64,000 bases of DNA, taken from the NCBI GenBank assembly GCA_004020645.1, contig SAQL01000018.1, positions 1 to 64,000 of the forward strand. The letters are read 5' to 3'. Below, piece after piece: positions 21,541 to 30,897 of the stretch. This DNA comes from Mesorhizobium sp. Lineage in GTDB: Bacteria > Pseudomonadota > Alphaproteobacteria > Rhizobiales > Rhizobiaceae. The notes below the pieces were generated by a model, which worked only from the letters and a program-made list of their open reading frames with translations, ran no database searches and was not told the origin of the DNA. Positions within the stretch are counted from its first letter, which is position 1. Each line of letters opens with the position of its first letter. The position numbers were made by a program, and so were the translations under genes.

Positions 21541-22605
21541 TTACACCGAAACCTTTCTGATCCACTGGTCGATCGCCACGGCGCCGATGATCAGCACACC
21601 GGTGAGCAGCACTTTCCATTGCGGATCGGCGCCCAGCATGTTGAGGCCCATCGAAACGACGCCGACGATCATCGCGCCGAACAGCGTGCCCAGAATAGAG
21701 CCGCGCCCGCCGAAGAGGGAAATGCCGCCGATCACCGTCGCGGTGATCGCCTGCAAATTATAGTCGGTGACGGCGGCGGATGGCGAGATCGAGCCGTTGC
21801 GGCCGATGGAGACCCAGGCAGCGAAAGCGGCGATCAGCCCGGCAAGGGTGTAGACCGAGATCAGCACCTTCTTGGTCTGGATGCCCGACAGCTTGGCCGC
21901 CTCCGGATCGTCGCCGACGGCGTAGACATGGCGCCCCCAGGCCGTGTGATTGAGCACGTACCACAGGATCAGCACCAGCACGACCATGGCAATGACGCCG
22001 AACGTCAGCACCGCGGTGCCGACCCTGAAGTTCAGGCCGAACAGATGCAGCAGCGGCGCCTGGACGGCGACGTCGGCATCGCGGATCGTCTCATTGGCCG
22101 AATAGATGAAGTTCGTGGCCATGACGATGTTCCAGGTGCCGAGCGTGACGATGAAGGGCGGCAGCTTCATGTAGGCGACGAGCAGGCCATTGAGCAGACC
22201 GCAGGCCGCGCCGGCGCCAAGACCGATCACCACGGCAAGCAAAGTCGGCAGGCCATAGGTGACCGCGCAATTGCCCATGATCACGGCCGAAATCACCATG
22301 ATCACGCCGATTGACAAGTCGATGCCGGCTGTAAGGATGACCAGCGTCTGCGCGGCGCCGAGAATACCGACGATGGCGATCTGCTGCAGGATCAACGTCA
22401 GCGTGTAGGACGAAAAGAACCGTCCTCCGATCGTGACGCCGAAGACAGCGATCGACAGAACCAGCACGATCAGCGGCACCGCAGCCGGAGTGGAATGCAG
22501 GAAATGCTGGATGCGCTTGACGAGCGATGTGCCGTGCTCGTCAAAAGCAGCAACGCTTGCGTCGCTGTTCGAGAGAGCTTTCTCGTATTCCTGAACCTGA
22601 GCCAT
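21541..22605 (-). CDS. frcC: Fructose ABC transporter permease FrcC
   Basis: Inner-membrane permease of the RbsC/FrcC family with about eight to ten hydrophobic segments. The family signatures AGIDLSIGVIMVISAV and GRNGSISPSAAVTDYNLQAI are present, with the conserved glycine-rich GGISLFGGRGSILGTLFG near the C-terminus. At 354 residues it is full length, with a cytoplasmic N-terminal tail of about 45 residues. The ATG follows a GGGAGGAAAC ribosome site. It lies 156 bases after frcB; the gap contains a strong hairpin. Confidence 0.93.
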   Translation of the reverse strand: MAQVQEYEKALSNSDASVAAFDEHGTSLVKRIQHFLHSTPAAVPLIVLVLSIAVFGVTIGGRFFSSYTLTLILQQIAIVGILGAAQTLVILTAGIDLSIGVIMVISAVIMGNCAVTYGLPTLLAVVIGLGAGAACGLLNGLLVAYMKLPPFIVTLGTWNIVMATNFIYSANETIRDADVAVQAPLLHLFGLNFRVGTAVLTFGVIAMVVLVLILWYVLNHTAWGRHVYAVGDDPEAAKLSGIQTKKVLISVYTLAGLIAAFAAWVSIGRNGSISPSAAVTDYNLQAITATVIGGISLFGGRGSILGTLFGAMIVGVVSMGLNMLGADPQWKVLLTGVLIIGAVAIDQWIRKVSV

Positions 22606-22709
22606 GTTTCCTCCCGTGAGGCTTCAGCCACGCGCCGACGCCCGTCTACTGTTTCCGATCTGCCGCCGGATTTATTCGCGCTTGCGATTACCGCATCGTC
22701 CACCCGAAG

Positions 22710-22733
22710 CGGCCGGGGATCAAGCCCCGGCCG
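22710..22733. repeat. Strong hairpin between frcB and frcC
   Basis: CGGCCGGGG and CCCCGGCCG form a perfect 9-bp GC stem around a six-base loop, starting 29 bases after the frcB stop. No T-run follows. Its place directly after the gene for the binding protein mirrors the oppA hairpin at 3234-3277, suggesting an mRNA 3'-end stabiliser or partial terminator that raises binding-protein output over permease output (inference). Confidence 0.7.
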
Positions 22734-22761
22734 ATCGGTTCTGTTGCCTGTCAGACCGGCA

Positions 22762-23796
22762 TCAGCCCCAGCACTTGGCGAGGCCTTCCTTGGTGTCGAT
22801 GGACTTCACGCCCTCCGCGGGCTTGTCGGTCACGAGGTTGACGCCCGTGTCGAAGAAATCCTTGCCTTCGGTCGGCTTGGGCTTCGTCCCGTCCTTGGCG
22901 TAAGCGGCGATCGCTTCGATGCCGAGTGCCGCCATCTGCAGCGGATATTGCTGTGAGGTCGCACCGATCACGCCCTCGGCGATCGACTTCACGCCGGGGC
23001 AGCCGCCGTCAACCGACACGATCAGCACGTTGCCTTCGAGACCCACGGCCTTGAGCGCCTGGTAGGCGCCGACGGCTGCCGGCTCGTTGATGGTGTGGAT
23101 GACGTTGATGCCGGGGTCCTTCTGCAGAAGGTTCTCCATCGCCTTGCGGCCACCTTCCTCGTTGCCGTTGGTGACGTCGTGGCCGACGATACGCGGATCG
23201 TCCTCATCGCCGATCTTGTTGGGATCCTTCACGTCGATGCCGTAGCCCATCATGAAGCCTTGGTCGCGCAGCACGTCGACCGTCGGCTGCGAGGGCGTCA
23301 GGTCGAGGAAGCCGATCTTGGCATCCTTCGCCTTGTCGCCGAGCGTCGCGGCGGCCCAAGCGCCGATCAGCTTGCCGGCCTCCAGATTGTCGGTCGCGAA
23401 GGTCGCGTCGGCGGCGTCGAGCGGATCAAGCGGCGTGTCGAGCGCGATCACGAGCAGACCGGCGTCACGTGCCTTCTTCACAGCCGGGACGATGCCCTTG
23501 GTGTCCGACGCGGTGATCAGGATGCCCTTGGCGCCGTCGGCGATGCAGCTTTCGATGGCCGCCACCTGGCTCTCGCTGTCGCCGTCGATCTTGCCGGCGT
23601 AGGCTTTGAGCTCGACGCCGAGTTCTTTAGCCTTGGCGCTCGCGCCTTCCTTCATCTTGACGAAGAACGGGTTGGTGTCGGTCTTGGTGATCAGGCAGGC
23701 GCCGACATCGGCGGCGGACGCAGCCGAGGTGAACGCCATCAGGCCCAGTCCGGCCGCGGCAAACACGGTGGACTTCAATAGTGCTGTCTTGGTCAC
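22762..23796 (-). CDS. frcB: Fructose ABC transporter substrate-binding protein FrcB
   Basis: Periplasmic binding protein of the RbsB/FrcB family (peripla_BP_4). The start chosen is GTG (read as VTKTALLKS) with GGGAGGA six bases upstream. It gives a good Sec signal peptide ending TSAASAADV. The mature N-terminus [20 protein letters not shown] and the motifs [12 protein letters not shown] and [12 protein letters not shown] closely resemble Sinorhizobium meliloti FrcB as I remember it, supporting fructose (also ribose/mannose) as ligand. A longer ATG-started frame exists but places the signal peptide internally. Confidence 0.93.
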   Translation of the reverse strand: MTKTALLKSTVFAAAGLGLMAFTSAASAADVGACLITKTDTNPFFVKMKEGASAKAKELGVELKAYAGKIDGDSESQVAAIESCIADGAKGILITASDTKGIVPAVKKARDAGLLVIALDTPLDPLDAADATFATDNLEAGKLIGAWAAATLGDKAKDAKIGFLDLTPSQPTVDVLRDQGFMMGYGIDVKDPNKIGDEDDPRIVGHDVTNGNEEGGRKAMENLLQKDPGINVIHTINEPAAVGAYQALKAVGLEGNVLIVSVDGGCPGVKSIAEGVIGATSQQYPLQMAALGIEAIAAYAKDGTKPKPTEGKDFFDTGVNLVTDKPAEGVKSIDTKEGLAKCWG

Positions 23797-23911
23797 GATC
23801 TTCCTCCCAGTGGAACCATTTCGGATGCCGGCCAACCGGCATCTGCACGAAGCATCCAGCGACTTCTCCCAGCGTGGACGCCTGCCCTAACAGAATACCA
23901 GACCGAGGTTC

Positions 23912-23949
23912 CTGTCAATAATTAAATCACTCTTATTTATTATTGACAG
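23912..23949. promoter_or_regulatory. Operator/promoter candidate between frcB and frcR
   Basis: Arms CTGTCAATAATTAAAT (23912-23927) and ATTTATTATTGACAG (23935-23949) are inverted repeats with one base missing, around a seven-base spacer. Each arm carries TTGACA (a -35 hexamer) reading outwards, one for frcBCA and one for frcR. The AT-rich palindrome in an otherwise GC-rich genome, sitting between a ROK repressor and its putative target operon, is the expected form of the FrcR operator. Matching -10 boxes are weak. Confidence 0.65.
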
Positions 23950-24012
23950 CGTTGCCTGGTTCACCCATTCTGGCCCGAAAGCATTGAGGGAAAAACGACG
24001 GGAGGAACAGGG

Positions 24013-25239
24013 GTGGAGACCGGCACTACAAGGCACGGTTCGCCCGAGGCAGCCGAGAGCCGCATTCACCGCGGCACTAACCAGAGCGGCATGCGGGACC
24101 ACAATGAGCGGCTGGTGCTGTCGCTGGTGCGTCAGCACGGCAGCCTGGCCAAGTCCGACATTGCGCGCATGACCGGACTTTCTGCGCAGACGGTTTCGGT
24201 TATCATGCGTGAACTCGAGGAGGACAACCTCCTTGTCCGCCAGGCGCCGCTGCGCGGCAAGATCGGTCAACCTTCCATTCCGATGGCGCTCAATCCCGAT
24301 GGCGCCTATTTCATCGGCCTGAAGATCGGCCGTCGCAGCGCCGAACTCGTGCTGATCGACTTTCTCGGCAATGTGCGCTCGATGCTGCAGCATTCCTACC
24401 GCTATCCGGCACCGCGCGAGACGGTCGAATTCGTCACCTCCGGCATGAAGACGATGCGCGGCGAACTCACCCCGGCGCAGGACAAGCGCATTGCCGGACT
24501 TGGCATCGCCATGCCGTTCGAATTGTGGAACTGGGCCGATACGGCAGGTGCGCCGCGCGACGTCATGGACGAATGGCGCCACCGAGACATCCGCGCCGAC
24601 ATCCAGGCGCAGTGCGAATTCCCGGTCTACCTGCAAAATGACGCCACCTCGGCTTGCGGTGCCGAACTGGTGTTCGGCAAGGCGGGCGCGGCGCGCGACT
24701 TCGTCTACTTCTATATCGGCGCCTTCGCCGGCGGCGGCATCGTGCTGAACGGTCACCTTTTCGGCGGGCCGACCGGCAATGCCGGCGCGCTGGGTTCGAT
24801 GCCGGTGCCCGGACCGGACGGCAAGCCGACCCAATTGATCGACGTGGCGTCGATCGCGATGCTGGAAAAGGCGCTCAACGCGCGCGGCGTCGAAGCCTCG
24901 CATCTGTGGACGTCACCGGAGGATTGGGGCGAGATCGGCGTCGAGCTCGACGACTGGATCGCCTGCGCTTCGCAGGCGCTCGCCTATGCTATCGTGGCGG
25001 CGTCCTCGGTTATCGATTTCGAGGCAGCGGTGATCGACGGATGGATGCCGAAGGCCGTGCGGCGCCGGCTCGTCGATGCCGTTATCGAAGCCATCGGCAA
25101 GATCGACGGTGAAGGCCTGAAGCTTCCGGACGTTCGCGAGGGGACTGTCGGCATTCATGCACGTGCCCTGGGCGGGGCCAGCCTGCCGCTTTCCGAGCGC
25201 TTCCTCATCGGTTCGACCACGATTTCCAGGAGCACCTGA
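24013..25239 (+). CDS. frcR: ROK-family transcriptional regulator of the fructose locus
   Basis: DNA-binding repressor of the NagC/Mlc/XylR (ROK) type. A winged-helix motif (residues ~45-68, SLAKSDIARMTGLSAQTVSVIMREL) precedes a ROK sugar-kinase-like domain with GIAMPFELW and YIGAFAGGGIVLNG. The usual zinc motif CxCGxxGCxE is not present: the corresponding region reads GNAGALGSMPVPG. The start is GTG with GGGAGGA upstream; a later ATG (MRDHNERL) is possible. It is divergent from frcBCA and cotranscribed with the mutarotase and kinase genes (stop TGA directly followed by ATG). Control of frc by fructose is inferred from context. Confidence 0.88.
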   Translation: METGTTRHGSPEAAESRIHRGTNQSGMRDHNERLVLSLVRQHGSLAKSDIARMTGLSAQTVSVIMRELEEDNLLVRQAPLRGKIGQPSIPMALNPDGAYFIGLKIGRRSAELVLIDFLGNVRSMLQHSYRYPAPRETVEFVTSGMKTMRGELTPAQDKRIAGLGIAMPFELWNWADTAGAPRDVMDEWRHRDIRADIQAQCEFPVYLQNDATSACGAELVFGKAGAARDFVYFYIGAFAGGGIVLNGHLFGGPTGNAGALGSMPVPGPDGKPTQLIDVASIAMLEKALNARGVEASHLWTSPEDWGEIGVELDDWIACASQALAYAIVAASSVIDFEAAVIDGWMPKAVRRRLVDAVIEAIGKIDGEGLKLPDVREGTVGIHARALGGASLPLSERFLIGSTTISRST

Positions 25240-25686
25240 ATGCTGATCGGAATCCCGGCCCTGCTCGGCCCGGAGCTGCTGGCGATGCTGCGTGCCATGG
25301 GCCATGGCGACGAGATCGCACTTGTCGACGGAAACTACCCGGCGAAGGAACAGGCACACCGGCTCATCCGCGCCGACGGTCACCATCTTGTTCCGATGCT
25401 CGACGCCGTCCTCAGCGTATTGCCTGTCGATGACGCCGTGCCGGCGGCGCTGTTACGCGCCTCGGTCAAAGGCGATCCCAAGCTTGCCGATCCCGTTCAT
25501 CACGAGATGGAGGCGATCTGCGCCACGCGTGCTCCGGGCCGCAAGGTGGTTGCGCTTGCCGGCGCCGACTTCTATCAACGGGTCAGGTCCGCGCACGCGA
25601 TCGTCGCGACAAGCGAGCCGCGGCTCTACGCCAACATCATCATCCGCAAGGGTGTGATCTATCCGCCGGAGACCAGGAAATCATGA
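25240..25686 (+). CDS. RbsD/FucU-family sugar mutarotase
   Basis: Small sugar-ring interconverting enzyme (148 residues) of the RbsD/FucU family. The N-terminal catalytic region GPELLAMLRAMGHGDEIALVDGNYPA contains the conserved His-Gly-Asp, and the C-terminal Tyr-rich YANIIIRKGVI segment is typical. It sits between the ROK regulator and a PfkB kinase and overlaps the kinase by four bases (ATGA). A role in supplying the correct anomer of fructose (or ribose or fucose) to the kinase is inferred. The substrate is not determined. Confidence 0.88.
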   Translation: MLIGIPALLGPELLAMLRAMGHGDEIALVDGNYPAKEQAHRLIRADGHHLVPMLDAVLSVLPVDDAVPAALLRASVKGDPKLADPVHHEMEAICATRAPGRKVVALAGADFYQRVRSAHAIVATSEPRLYANIIIRKGVIYPPETRKS

Positions 25687-26606
25687 TCCTCTGTTGCGGC
25701 GAAGCCCTGATCGACATGCTGCCACGCACCACGACGGAGGGCGAGCCGGCCTTTGCCCCCTATGTCGGCGGCGCGGTCTTCAACACGGCAATAGCGCTTG
25801 GCCGGCTGGGAGCGCCCGCCGGTTTCTTTTCAGGTCTGTCGACGGATCTGTTCGGCAGCCAGTTCGAGGACGCGCTGAGGGCAAGCCAGGTCAGTTCCAC
25901 CTATGCGCACACATCGCCCCGGCCGACCACGCTCGCCTTCGTGCGGCTGGACAACGGCCAGGCGACCTACACGTTCTACGATGAAAACACAGCCGGACGC
26001 ATGCTGACCATCGACGATCTACCGGAGCTCGGCAGCGAGATCGAAGCCATGCTGTTCGGCGCCATCAGCCTGATCTCGGAGCCGGCCGGATCGGCCTACG
26101 AGGAATTCATGCGGCGCGAGCACGGCCACCGCGTCATGATGCTCGACCCCAACATTCGGCCCAATTTCATACCGGACAAGGCCAAGCATCTCAGGCGCAT
26201 CCGCTCGATGATGGCCATGGCCGATGTCGTGAAGCTGTCGGATGAGGACCTGAACTGGTTCGGCGAAGCCGGCTCGCATGAGGACGTCGTCCGCAACTGG
26301 CTGGATCGCGGCCCGACGCTGATCGTTGTTACCCATGGCAGCGAAGGCGCCGTCGGCTACACCAGGGATCACAAGGTGACGGTCGTGCCGGACAAGGTCG
26401 AAGTGATCGATACGGTCGGGGCCGGCGACACGTTCAACGCCGGCATCCTGGCGTCGCTGCACGAGCAAGGCTTGCTGTCGAAGGAGGCGATCGCCAAGCT
26501 GCCGGATGACGCCATCCACAAGGCGTTGGCGCTTGGCGCCAAGGCTGCGGCGGTGACCGTGTCGCGGGCCGGCGCCAACCCGCCCTGGCGGCATGAAATC
26601 GCCTGA
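25683..26606 (+). CDS. PfkB-family fructokinase
   Basis: ATP-dependent sugar kinase of the ribokinase/PfkB family. Signature 1 is seen in YVGGAVFNTAIALGRLGAP (residues ~27-45) and signature 2 in DTVGAGDTFNAG (~243-254), with catalytic base Asp249. The 307-residue length is normal. Given frcBCA and the ROK regulator next door, fructose to fructose-6-phosphate is the most likely reaction, equivalent to FrcK of Sinorhizobium. Start overlaps the preceding stop (ATGA), indicating translational coupling. Confidence 0.88.
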   Translation: MILCCGEALIDMLPRTTTEGEPAFAPYVGGAVFNTAIALGRLGAPAGFFSGLSTDLFGSQFEDALRASQVSSTYAHTSPRPTTLAFVRLDNGQATYTFYDENTAGRMLTIDDLPELGSEIEAMLFGAISLISEPAGSAYEEFMRREHGHRVMMLDPNIRPNFIPDKAKHLRRIRSMMAMADVVKLSDEDLNWFGEAGSHEDVVRNWLDRGPTLIVVTHGSEGAVGYTRDHKVTVVPDKVEVIDTVGAGDTFNAGILASLHEQGLLSKEAIAKLPDDAIHKALALGAKAAAVTVSRAGANPPWRHEIA

Positions 26607-26860
26607 TTGGACGGCGATGCGCTGAAGACGCGCTGGACATCGATCACTTTATGTTTCGCCCAGCCGAGCGCGTGCGACACAAGGGCCGTCTCGTGCGCAA
26701 CAAAGCCCCGGATTTCCGGCGTCTGACGGGGACCTGTCGGAATCAGAGGTAACAGGCTGCGACATTTGAGCAATTCGTGGTTTTGTTCGTGCAGCTTTCT
26801 CGGCTGGCGCAACTCTGCTACCAGCGGCCATTCTCTGGCTAGTACCGTTCTGAGGCCGAC

Positions 26861-28003
26861 ATGCAGTTCATCGATCTAGGCGCGCAGCGCGAACGAATCC
26901 GCGACAGGCTGAAAGCAGCCATCGACCGCGTCGTCGACGAGGGGCGCTATATTCTGGGACCTGAGGTCACCGAATTCGAAAACAAGCTCGCCGCCTATAT
27001 CGGCACCAAGCATGTCATCGCCTGCGCCAACGGCACCGACGCACTGCTGCTGCCGCTGTTTGCGGCCGGCATCGGTCCAGGTGACGCGGTGTTCGTGCCG
27101 AGCTTCACCTTCGCCGCCACGGCGGAAGTGGTGGCGCTGGCCAAGGCCGAGCCGGTTTTCGTCGATGTCGATCCGCAGACCTACAACATCGACATCGCCA
27201 GTCTCGAAGCCGCCATCGCCATGATCAAGGCGGAAGGCCGGCTGAAGCCAAGGGCGATCATTCCCGTCGATCTGTTCGGGCTTGCCGCCGATTACGAGGC
27301 GATCATGGCCATCGCCGACCGCGAAGGGCTGATGGTCATCGAAGATGCCGCGCAGGCGATCGGCGGCTCGATCGACGGCAAGATGTTAGGTTCGTTCGGC
27401 GCGGTCGGCTCGACCAGCTTCTACCCGGCAAAACCGCTCGGCTGCTATGGCGACGGCGGCGCGATGTTCACCAATGACGATGCGCTGGCCGAACAGCTCC
27501 GCTCGTTCGCCTTCCACGGCAAGGGCGAAACCCAATATGACAATGTCCGCGTCGGCATCAATTCGCGGCTCGATACGCTGCAGGCGGCGATCCTGATCGA
27601 GAAGCTGGCCATTCTCGAAGACGAGATGGTTGCCCGGCAGGCGGTCGCCAACCGGTATGCCGAAGGCCTCGGCGACATCGTCAACGCGGCGCGCAACCTG
27701 GACGGCGGCCGTTCGGCCTGGGCGCAATATGCCATCGAGACGCCGAAGCGCGACGGGCTGAAGGCGCATCTCGGAGAAAAAGGCATCCCGTCGGTGATCT
27801 ATTACGTGAAGCCACTGCACAGCCAGATCGCCTACCGCGACTATCCGCGCACGCCGACAGGCCTGGCCGTTTCGGAGGGGCTGCCGAAGCGTATCCTGTG
27901 CCTGCCCATGCACCCTTATCTGAGCGAGGCCGACCAGGACCGGATCATCGAGACGATCCGCAACTATATCGGCTCGAACTCGGCGCAAATCGCCGCGGCG
28001 TAG
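26861..28003 (+). CDS. DegT/DnrJ/EryC1/StrS aminotransferase, WbpE-like
   Basis: PLP-dependent sugar aminotransferase. The opening FIDLGAQRERIRDRL, the RYILGPEVTEFE motif, ANGTDALLLPL and the PLP lysine in FYPAKPLGCYGDGG (Lys191) match WbpE/WlbC-type enzymes, which aminate UDP-3-keto-GlcNAc-uronate. At 380 residues it is full length. It stands alone on the + strand, divergent in direction from the polysaccharide genes. It may supply an amino sugar for surface glycans. A perosamine synthase role (with the Gmd of this window) is less likely because the N-terminus does not look like Per. Confidence 0.87.
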   Translation: MQFIDLGAQRERIRDRLKAAIDRVVDEGRYILGPEVTEFENKLAAYIGTKHVIACANGTDALLLPLFAAGIGPGDAVFVPSFTFAATAEVVALAKAEPVFVDVDPQTYNIDIASLEAAIAMIKAEGRLKPRAIIPVDLFGLAADYEAIMAIADREGLMVIEDAAQAIGGSIDGKMLGSFGAVGSTSFYPAKPLGCYGDGGAMFTNDDALAEQLRSFAFHGKGETQYDNVRVGINSRLDTLQAAILIEKLAILEDEMVARQAVANRYAEGLGDIVNAARNLDGGRSAWAQYAIETPKRDGLKAHLGEKGIPSVIYYVKPLHSQIAYRDYPRTPTGLAVSEGLPKRILCLPMHPYLSEADQDRIIETIRNYIGSNSAQIAAA

Positions 28004-28009
28004 CCGCGT

Positions 28010-28163
28010 AATCTCCCCCCTTGAGGGGGAGATGGCCGGCAGGCCAGAGGGGGTCGCCACGCGTGAAGCGCCGACTTTCCCTCTCGTTTCCATATCCGTC
28101 GCACCTGCCGAGGCGACCCCCTCTGTCGCCTTCGGCGACATCTCCCCCTCAAGGGGGGAGATT
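28010..28163. repeat. Nested inverted-repeat element between converging genes
   Basis: Outer arms of 24 bases pair perfectly (28010-28033 with 28140-28163). Inner arms AGAGGGGGTCGCC (28046-28058) and GGCGACCCCCTCT (28112-28124) also pair perfectly. The element fills the gap between the aminotransferase stop and the cysQ stop and would serve as a bidirectional terminator. Same architecture and CT-rich arms as 11224-11359. Confidence 0.82.
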
Positions 28164-28980
28164 ACTGGCCCGCGCTCTTCCCGCTGGCGATGAAATGCGG
28201 ATTGGCGAAGTCCACGTCATCGCTCTGATTGCGCTTGCCGTAGGCGAGCGGCTGACCATCGAGCGTGCGCGTTATGCCGCCTGCCGCGCGCAGCACCGCG
28301 TCACCGGCCGCGGTGTCCCATTCCATGGTGCGGCCGAAGCGCGGATAGACGTCGGCCTCGGCGCCGGCAACAAGACAGAATTTCAGCGACGAGCCGACCG
28401 AGACGATCTCGGCAGCGCCCACCGTGCGGATATAGGCCTCGGTCTCCGGCGTATTGTGGGACCGGCTGGCGACGATGGTCAGTGGCGCCACACCCGCCCT
28501 CACCGAAATAGGCCGACGGCCGATGATCTGGTAATCGCCATTGACATCGATTGCTTCCGCGCTGCCCGGCCGGCCGGAAAAGAAGCGTCCGGTGCATGGC
28601 GCGAAGACCACACCGATCTCCGGCACGCCGTGGCGAACGAGCGCGATGTTGACGGTGAAGTCGGTCCTGCGATTGACGAATTCCTTGGTGCCGTCGAGTG
28701 GATCCACCAGGAAGAACGCGTCGTCGAGATCAGGCGGCACGATGCCGGCCGATGCCTCTTCCTCAGCCACGCAAGGGATATCGGGGAACGCCGCGCGTAG
28801 CCCGTCGAGAATGATCTTTTCGCTCTCGCGATCGGCCTCGGTCACCGGCGAGCTGTCTGATTTCTGGTCGACCGCGCAGCCGGCATCGAAGACGCGCATC
28901 ACCTCTCGCCCCGCCGCCAAGGCAAGGCGCTCGAACACGCCGAGCATCGCTTCGTCGTCAGATGCCGCCGCCGCTATCAT
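28162..28980 (-). CDS. cysQ: 3'(2'),5'-bisphosphate nucleotidase CysQ
   Basis: Mg2+-dependent, Li+-sensitive phosphatase of the inositol-monophosphatase family that recycles PAP from sulfate assimilation or sulfation. Metal-site motifs are visible: [32 protein letters not shown] and [11 protein letters not shown]. The ATG of MIAAAASDD was chosen; an in-frame TTG five codons upstream is possible. Either start overlaps the cysNC end by 20-40 bases. It completes the cysD-cysNC-cysQ set. Its stop codon is inside the arm of a large palindrome. Confidence 0.92.
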   Translation of the reverse strand: MIAAAASDDEAMLGVFERLALAAGREVMRVFDAGCAVDQKSDSSPVTEADRESEKIILDGLRAAFPDIPCVAEEEASAGIVPPDLDDAFFLVDPLDGTKEFVNRRTDFTVNIALVRHGVPEIGVVFAPCTGRFFSGRPGSAEAIDVNGDYQIIGRRPISVRAGVAPLTIVASRSHNTPETEAYIRTVGAAEIVSVGSSLKFCLVAGAEADVYPRFGRTMEWDTAAGDAVLRAAGGITRTLDGQPLAYGKRNQSDDVDFANPHFIASGKSAGQ

Positions 28981-30895
28981 ATTGGTTTTCGGCAATGTCG
29001 CGCTCGTTCAGCCAGAGTTCCAGGGCCTCTACCATCTCCTCGGCAGACTTGCCGAGTGTCTTGAGATGGATTTCGGGGTTTTCCGGGGCTTCATACGGTG
29101 AATCGACGCCGGTGAAATTCTTGATTTCGCCATTCAACGCCCGGGCATAGAGGCCCTTCGGATCGCGTCTGGCGCATTCCTCAAAGGGTGTGTCGACAAA
29201 CACCTCGACGAATTCACCGTTGGCCATCAATTCCCTGGCCATGCGCCGCTCGGCGCTGAATGGCGAAATGAAGGAAACGATGACGATCAGCCCGGCATCG
29301 GCCATCAGGCGCGCCACTTCCGCAACGCGGCGAATGTTTTCGACCCGGTCGGCGTCGGTGAAGCCAAGATCGCGGTTGAGGCCATGGCGGACATTATCGC
29401 CATCCAGGATGTAGGTATGGCGGCCGGTGGCGAACAGCTTCTTCTCGAAAAGGTTGGCGATGGTCGACTTGCCCGAGCCCGAGAGCCCGGTGAACCAGAA
29501 CACGGCAGGCCGCTGGTTCTTCATATCGGCGCGGCCGTGCTTGCCGACGTCGAGCGATTGCCAGTGGATGTTTTCGGCGCGGCGCAGCGAGTGCAGGATC
29601 ATGCCGGCGCCGACCGTGGCGTTGGTGATGCGGTCGATCAGGATGAAGGCGCCGGTCGTGCGGTTCTCGGCGAACGTATCGAAGGCGATCGGCGCCCGCG
29701 TCGAGATGTTGCAAATGCCGACCTCGTTCATTTCGAGCGACTTGGCCGCCTCATGGGCAAAGTCGTTGACGTTGACGCGGTATTTCAGGTCGGTGACGGT
29801 TGCGCTGGTCTGATCGGTCTCGGTCCGCAGGATGTAGGAGCGGCCCGGCAGCAGCGCGTGCTCGTCGAACCAGACGATGTTGGCGGCGAACTGATCGGCG
29901 ACCTGCGGCCGCGCCGACGGTGACACCAGCATATTGCCGCGCGAGACCTCTACCTCGTCGTCGAGGACAAGAGTGATGGCCTGGCCGGCCACCGCTTGGC
30001 TCAGATCGCCGCCATGCGAGACGATGCGCCTGACATGAGAAGACTTGCCGGATTTGGCGACAACGACCTCGTCGCCTGGTGAGATGGAGCCGGACGCAAT
30101 CGTGCCGGCAAAACCGCGAAAATCGAGATTGGGGCGGTTCACATACTGCACCGGAAAACGGAACGGCAGTTCGACAACGGCTTCATCGACCGACACGGTT
30201 TCCAGATGTTCGATCAGCGTCGGCCCGGAATACCATTCCGTCTTGTCGGAGCGGCTGGTGACGTTGTCGCCGTAACGGGCAGACATCGGGATGGGCACGA
30301 TCGTCTCGAAGCCGAGCTTGTGCGAGAACTGCCTGAAATCCTCGATGATCCGTTCGAACACGGCCTTGTCGAAGCCGACGAGATCGATCTTGTTGACGGC
30401 CAGGACGATGTGCCGGATGCCCAGCAGCGAGGCGATGATCGAATGGCGCCTGGTCTGGCGCAGCACGCCCTGCCGGGCGTCGATCAGAACGATGGCAAGA
30501 TCGGCGGTCGATGCGCCCGTCGCCATGTTGCGCGTGTACTGTTCGTGGCCGGGCGTGTCGGCAACGATGAATTTGCGTTTCGGCGTGGCGAAAAAGCGAT
30601 AGGCGACATCGATGGTGATGCCCTGCTCACGCTCGGCCTCGAGGCCATCGACCAGCAGCGCGAAATCGACGTCGTCGCCCGTCGTTCCGTGCTTGCGCGA
30701 ATCACGCTCGAGCGCGGCAAGCTGGTCCTCGAAAATCTGCTTGGTATCCGAAAGCAGGCGCCCGATCAGCGTCGACTTGCCGTCGTCCACCGAACCGCAG
30801 GTCAGGAAGCGCAGCAGCGATTTTTGTTCCTGCACCGCCAGGTAGTCACGAATGCCGTCGGTGCGGGCGAGGCTCTCGGCCACGATATGGCGCAT
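28958..30895 (-). CDS. cysNC: Bifunctional sulfate adenylyltransferase subunit 1 / APS kinase (CysN-CysC)
   Basis: The N-terminal GTPase of ATP sulfurylase has P-loop [13 protein letters not shown] (residues ~33-45), [13 protein letters not shown] and NKIDLVG. It is fused to an APS kinase domain (from about residue 440) with P-loop GLSGSGKST and the HGLNRDLGF substrate loop. Together with CysD it makes APS, then PAPS. At 645 residues the fusion matches rhizobial CysNC/NodQ. It starts three bases after cysD. It serves either cysteine synthesis or PAPS-dependent sulfation of glycans; the sequence alone does not decide. Confidence 0.94.
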   Translation of the reverse strand: MRHIVAESLARTDGIRDYLAVQEQKSLLRFLTCGSVDDGKSTLIGRLLSDTKQIFEDQLAALERDSRKHGTTGDDVDFALLVDGLEAEREQGITIDVAYRFFATPKRKFIVADTPGHEQYTRNMATGASTADLAIVLIDARQGVLRQTRRHSIIASLLGIRHIVLAVNKIDLVGFDKAVFERIIEDFRQFSHKLGFETIVPIPMSARYGDNVTSRSDKTEWYSGPTLIEHLETVSVDEAVVELPFRFPVQYVNRPNLDFRGFAGTIASGSISPGDEVVVAKSGKSSHVRRIVSHGGDLSQAVAGQAITLVLDDEVEVSRGNMLVSPSARPQVADQFAANIVWFDEHALLPGRSYILRTETDQTSATVTDLKYRVNVNDFAHEAAKSLEMNEVGICNISTRAPIAFDTFAENRTTGAFILIDRITNATVGAGMILHSLRRAENIHWQSLDVGKHGRADMKNQRPAVFWFTGLSGSGKSTIANLFEKKLFATGRHTYILDGDNVRHGLNRDLGFTDADRVENIRRVAEVARLMADAGLIVIVSFISPFSAERRMARELMANGEFVEVFVDTPFEECARRDPKGLYARALNGEIKNFTGVDSPYEAPENPEIHLKTLGKSAEEMVEALELWLNERDIAENQYDSGGGI

Positions 30896-30897
30896 GC

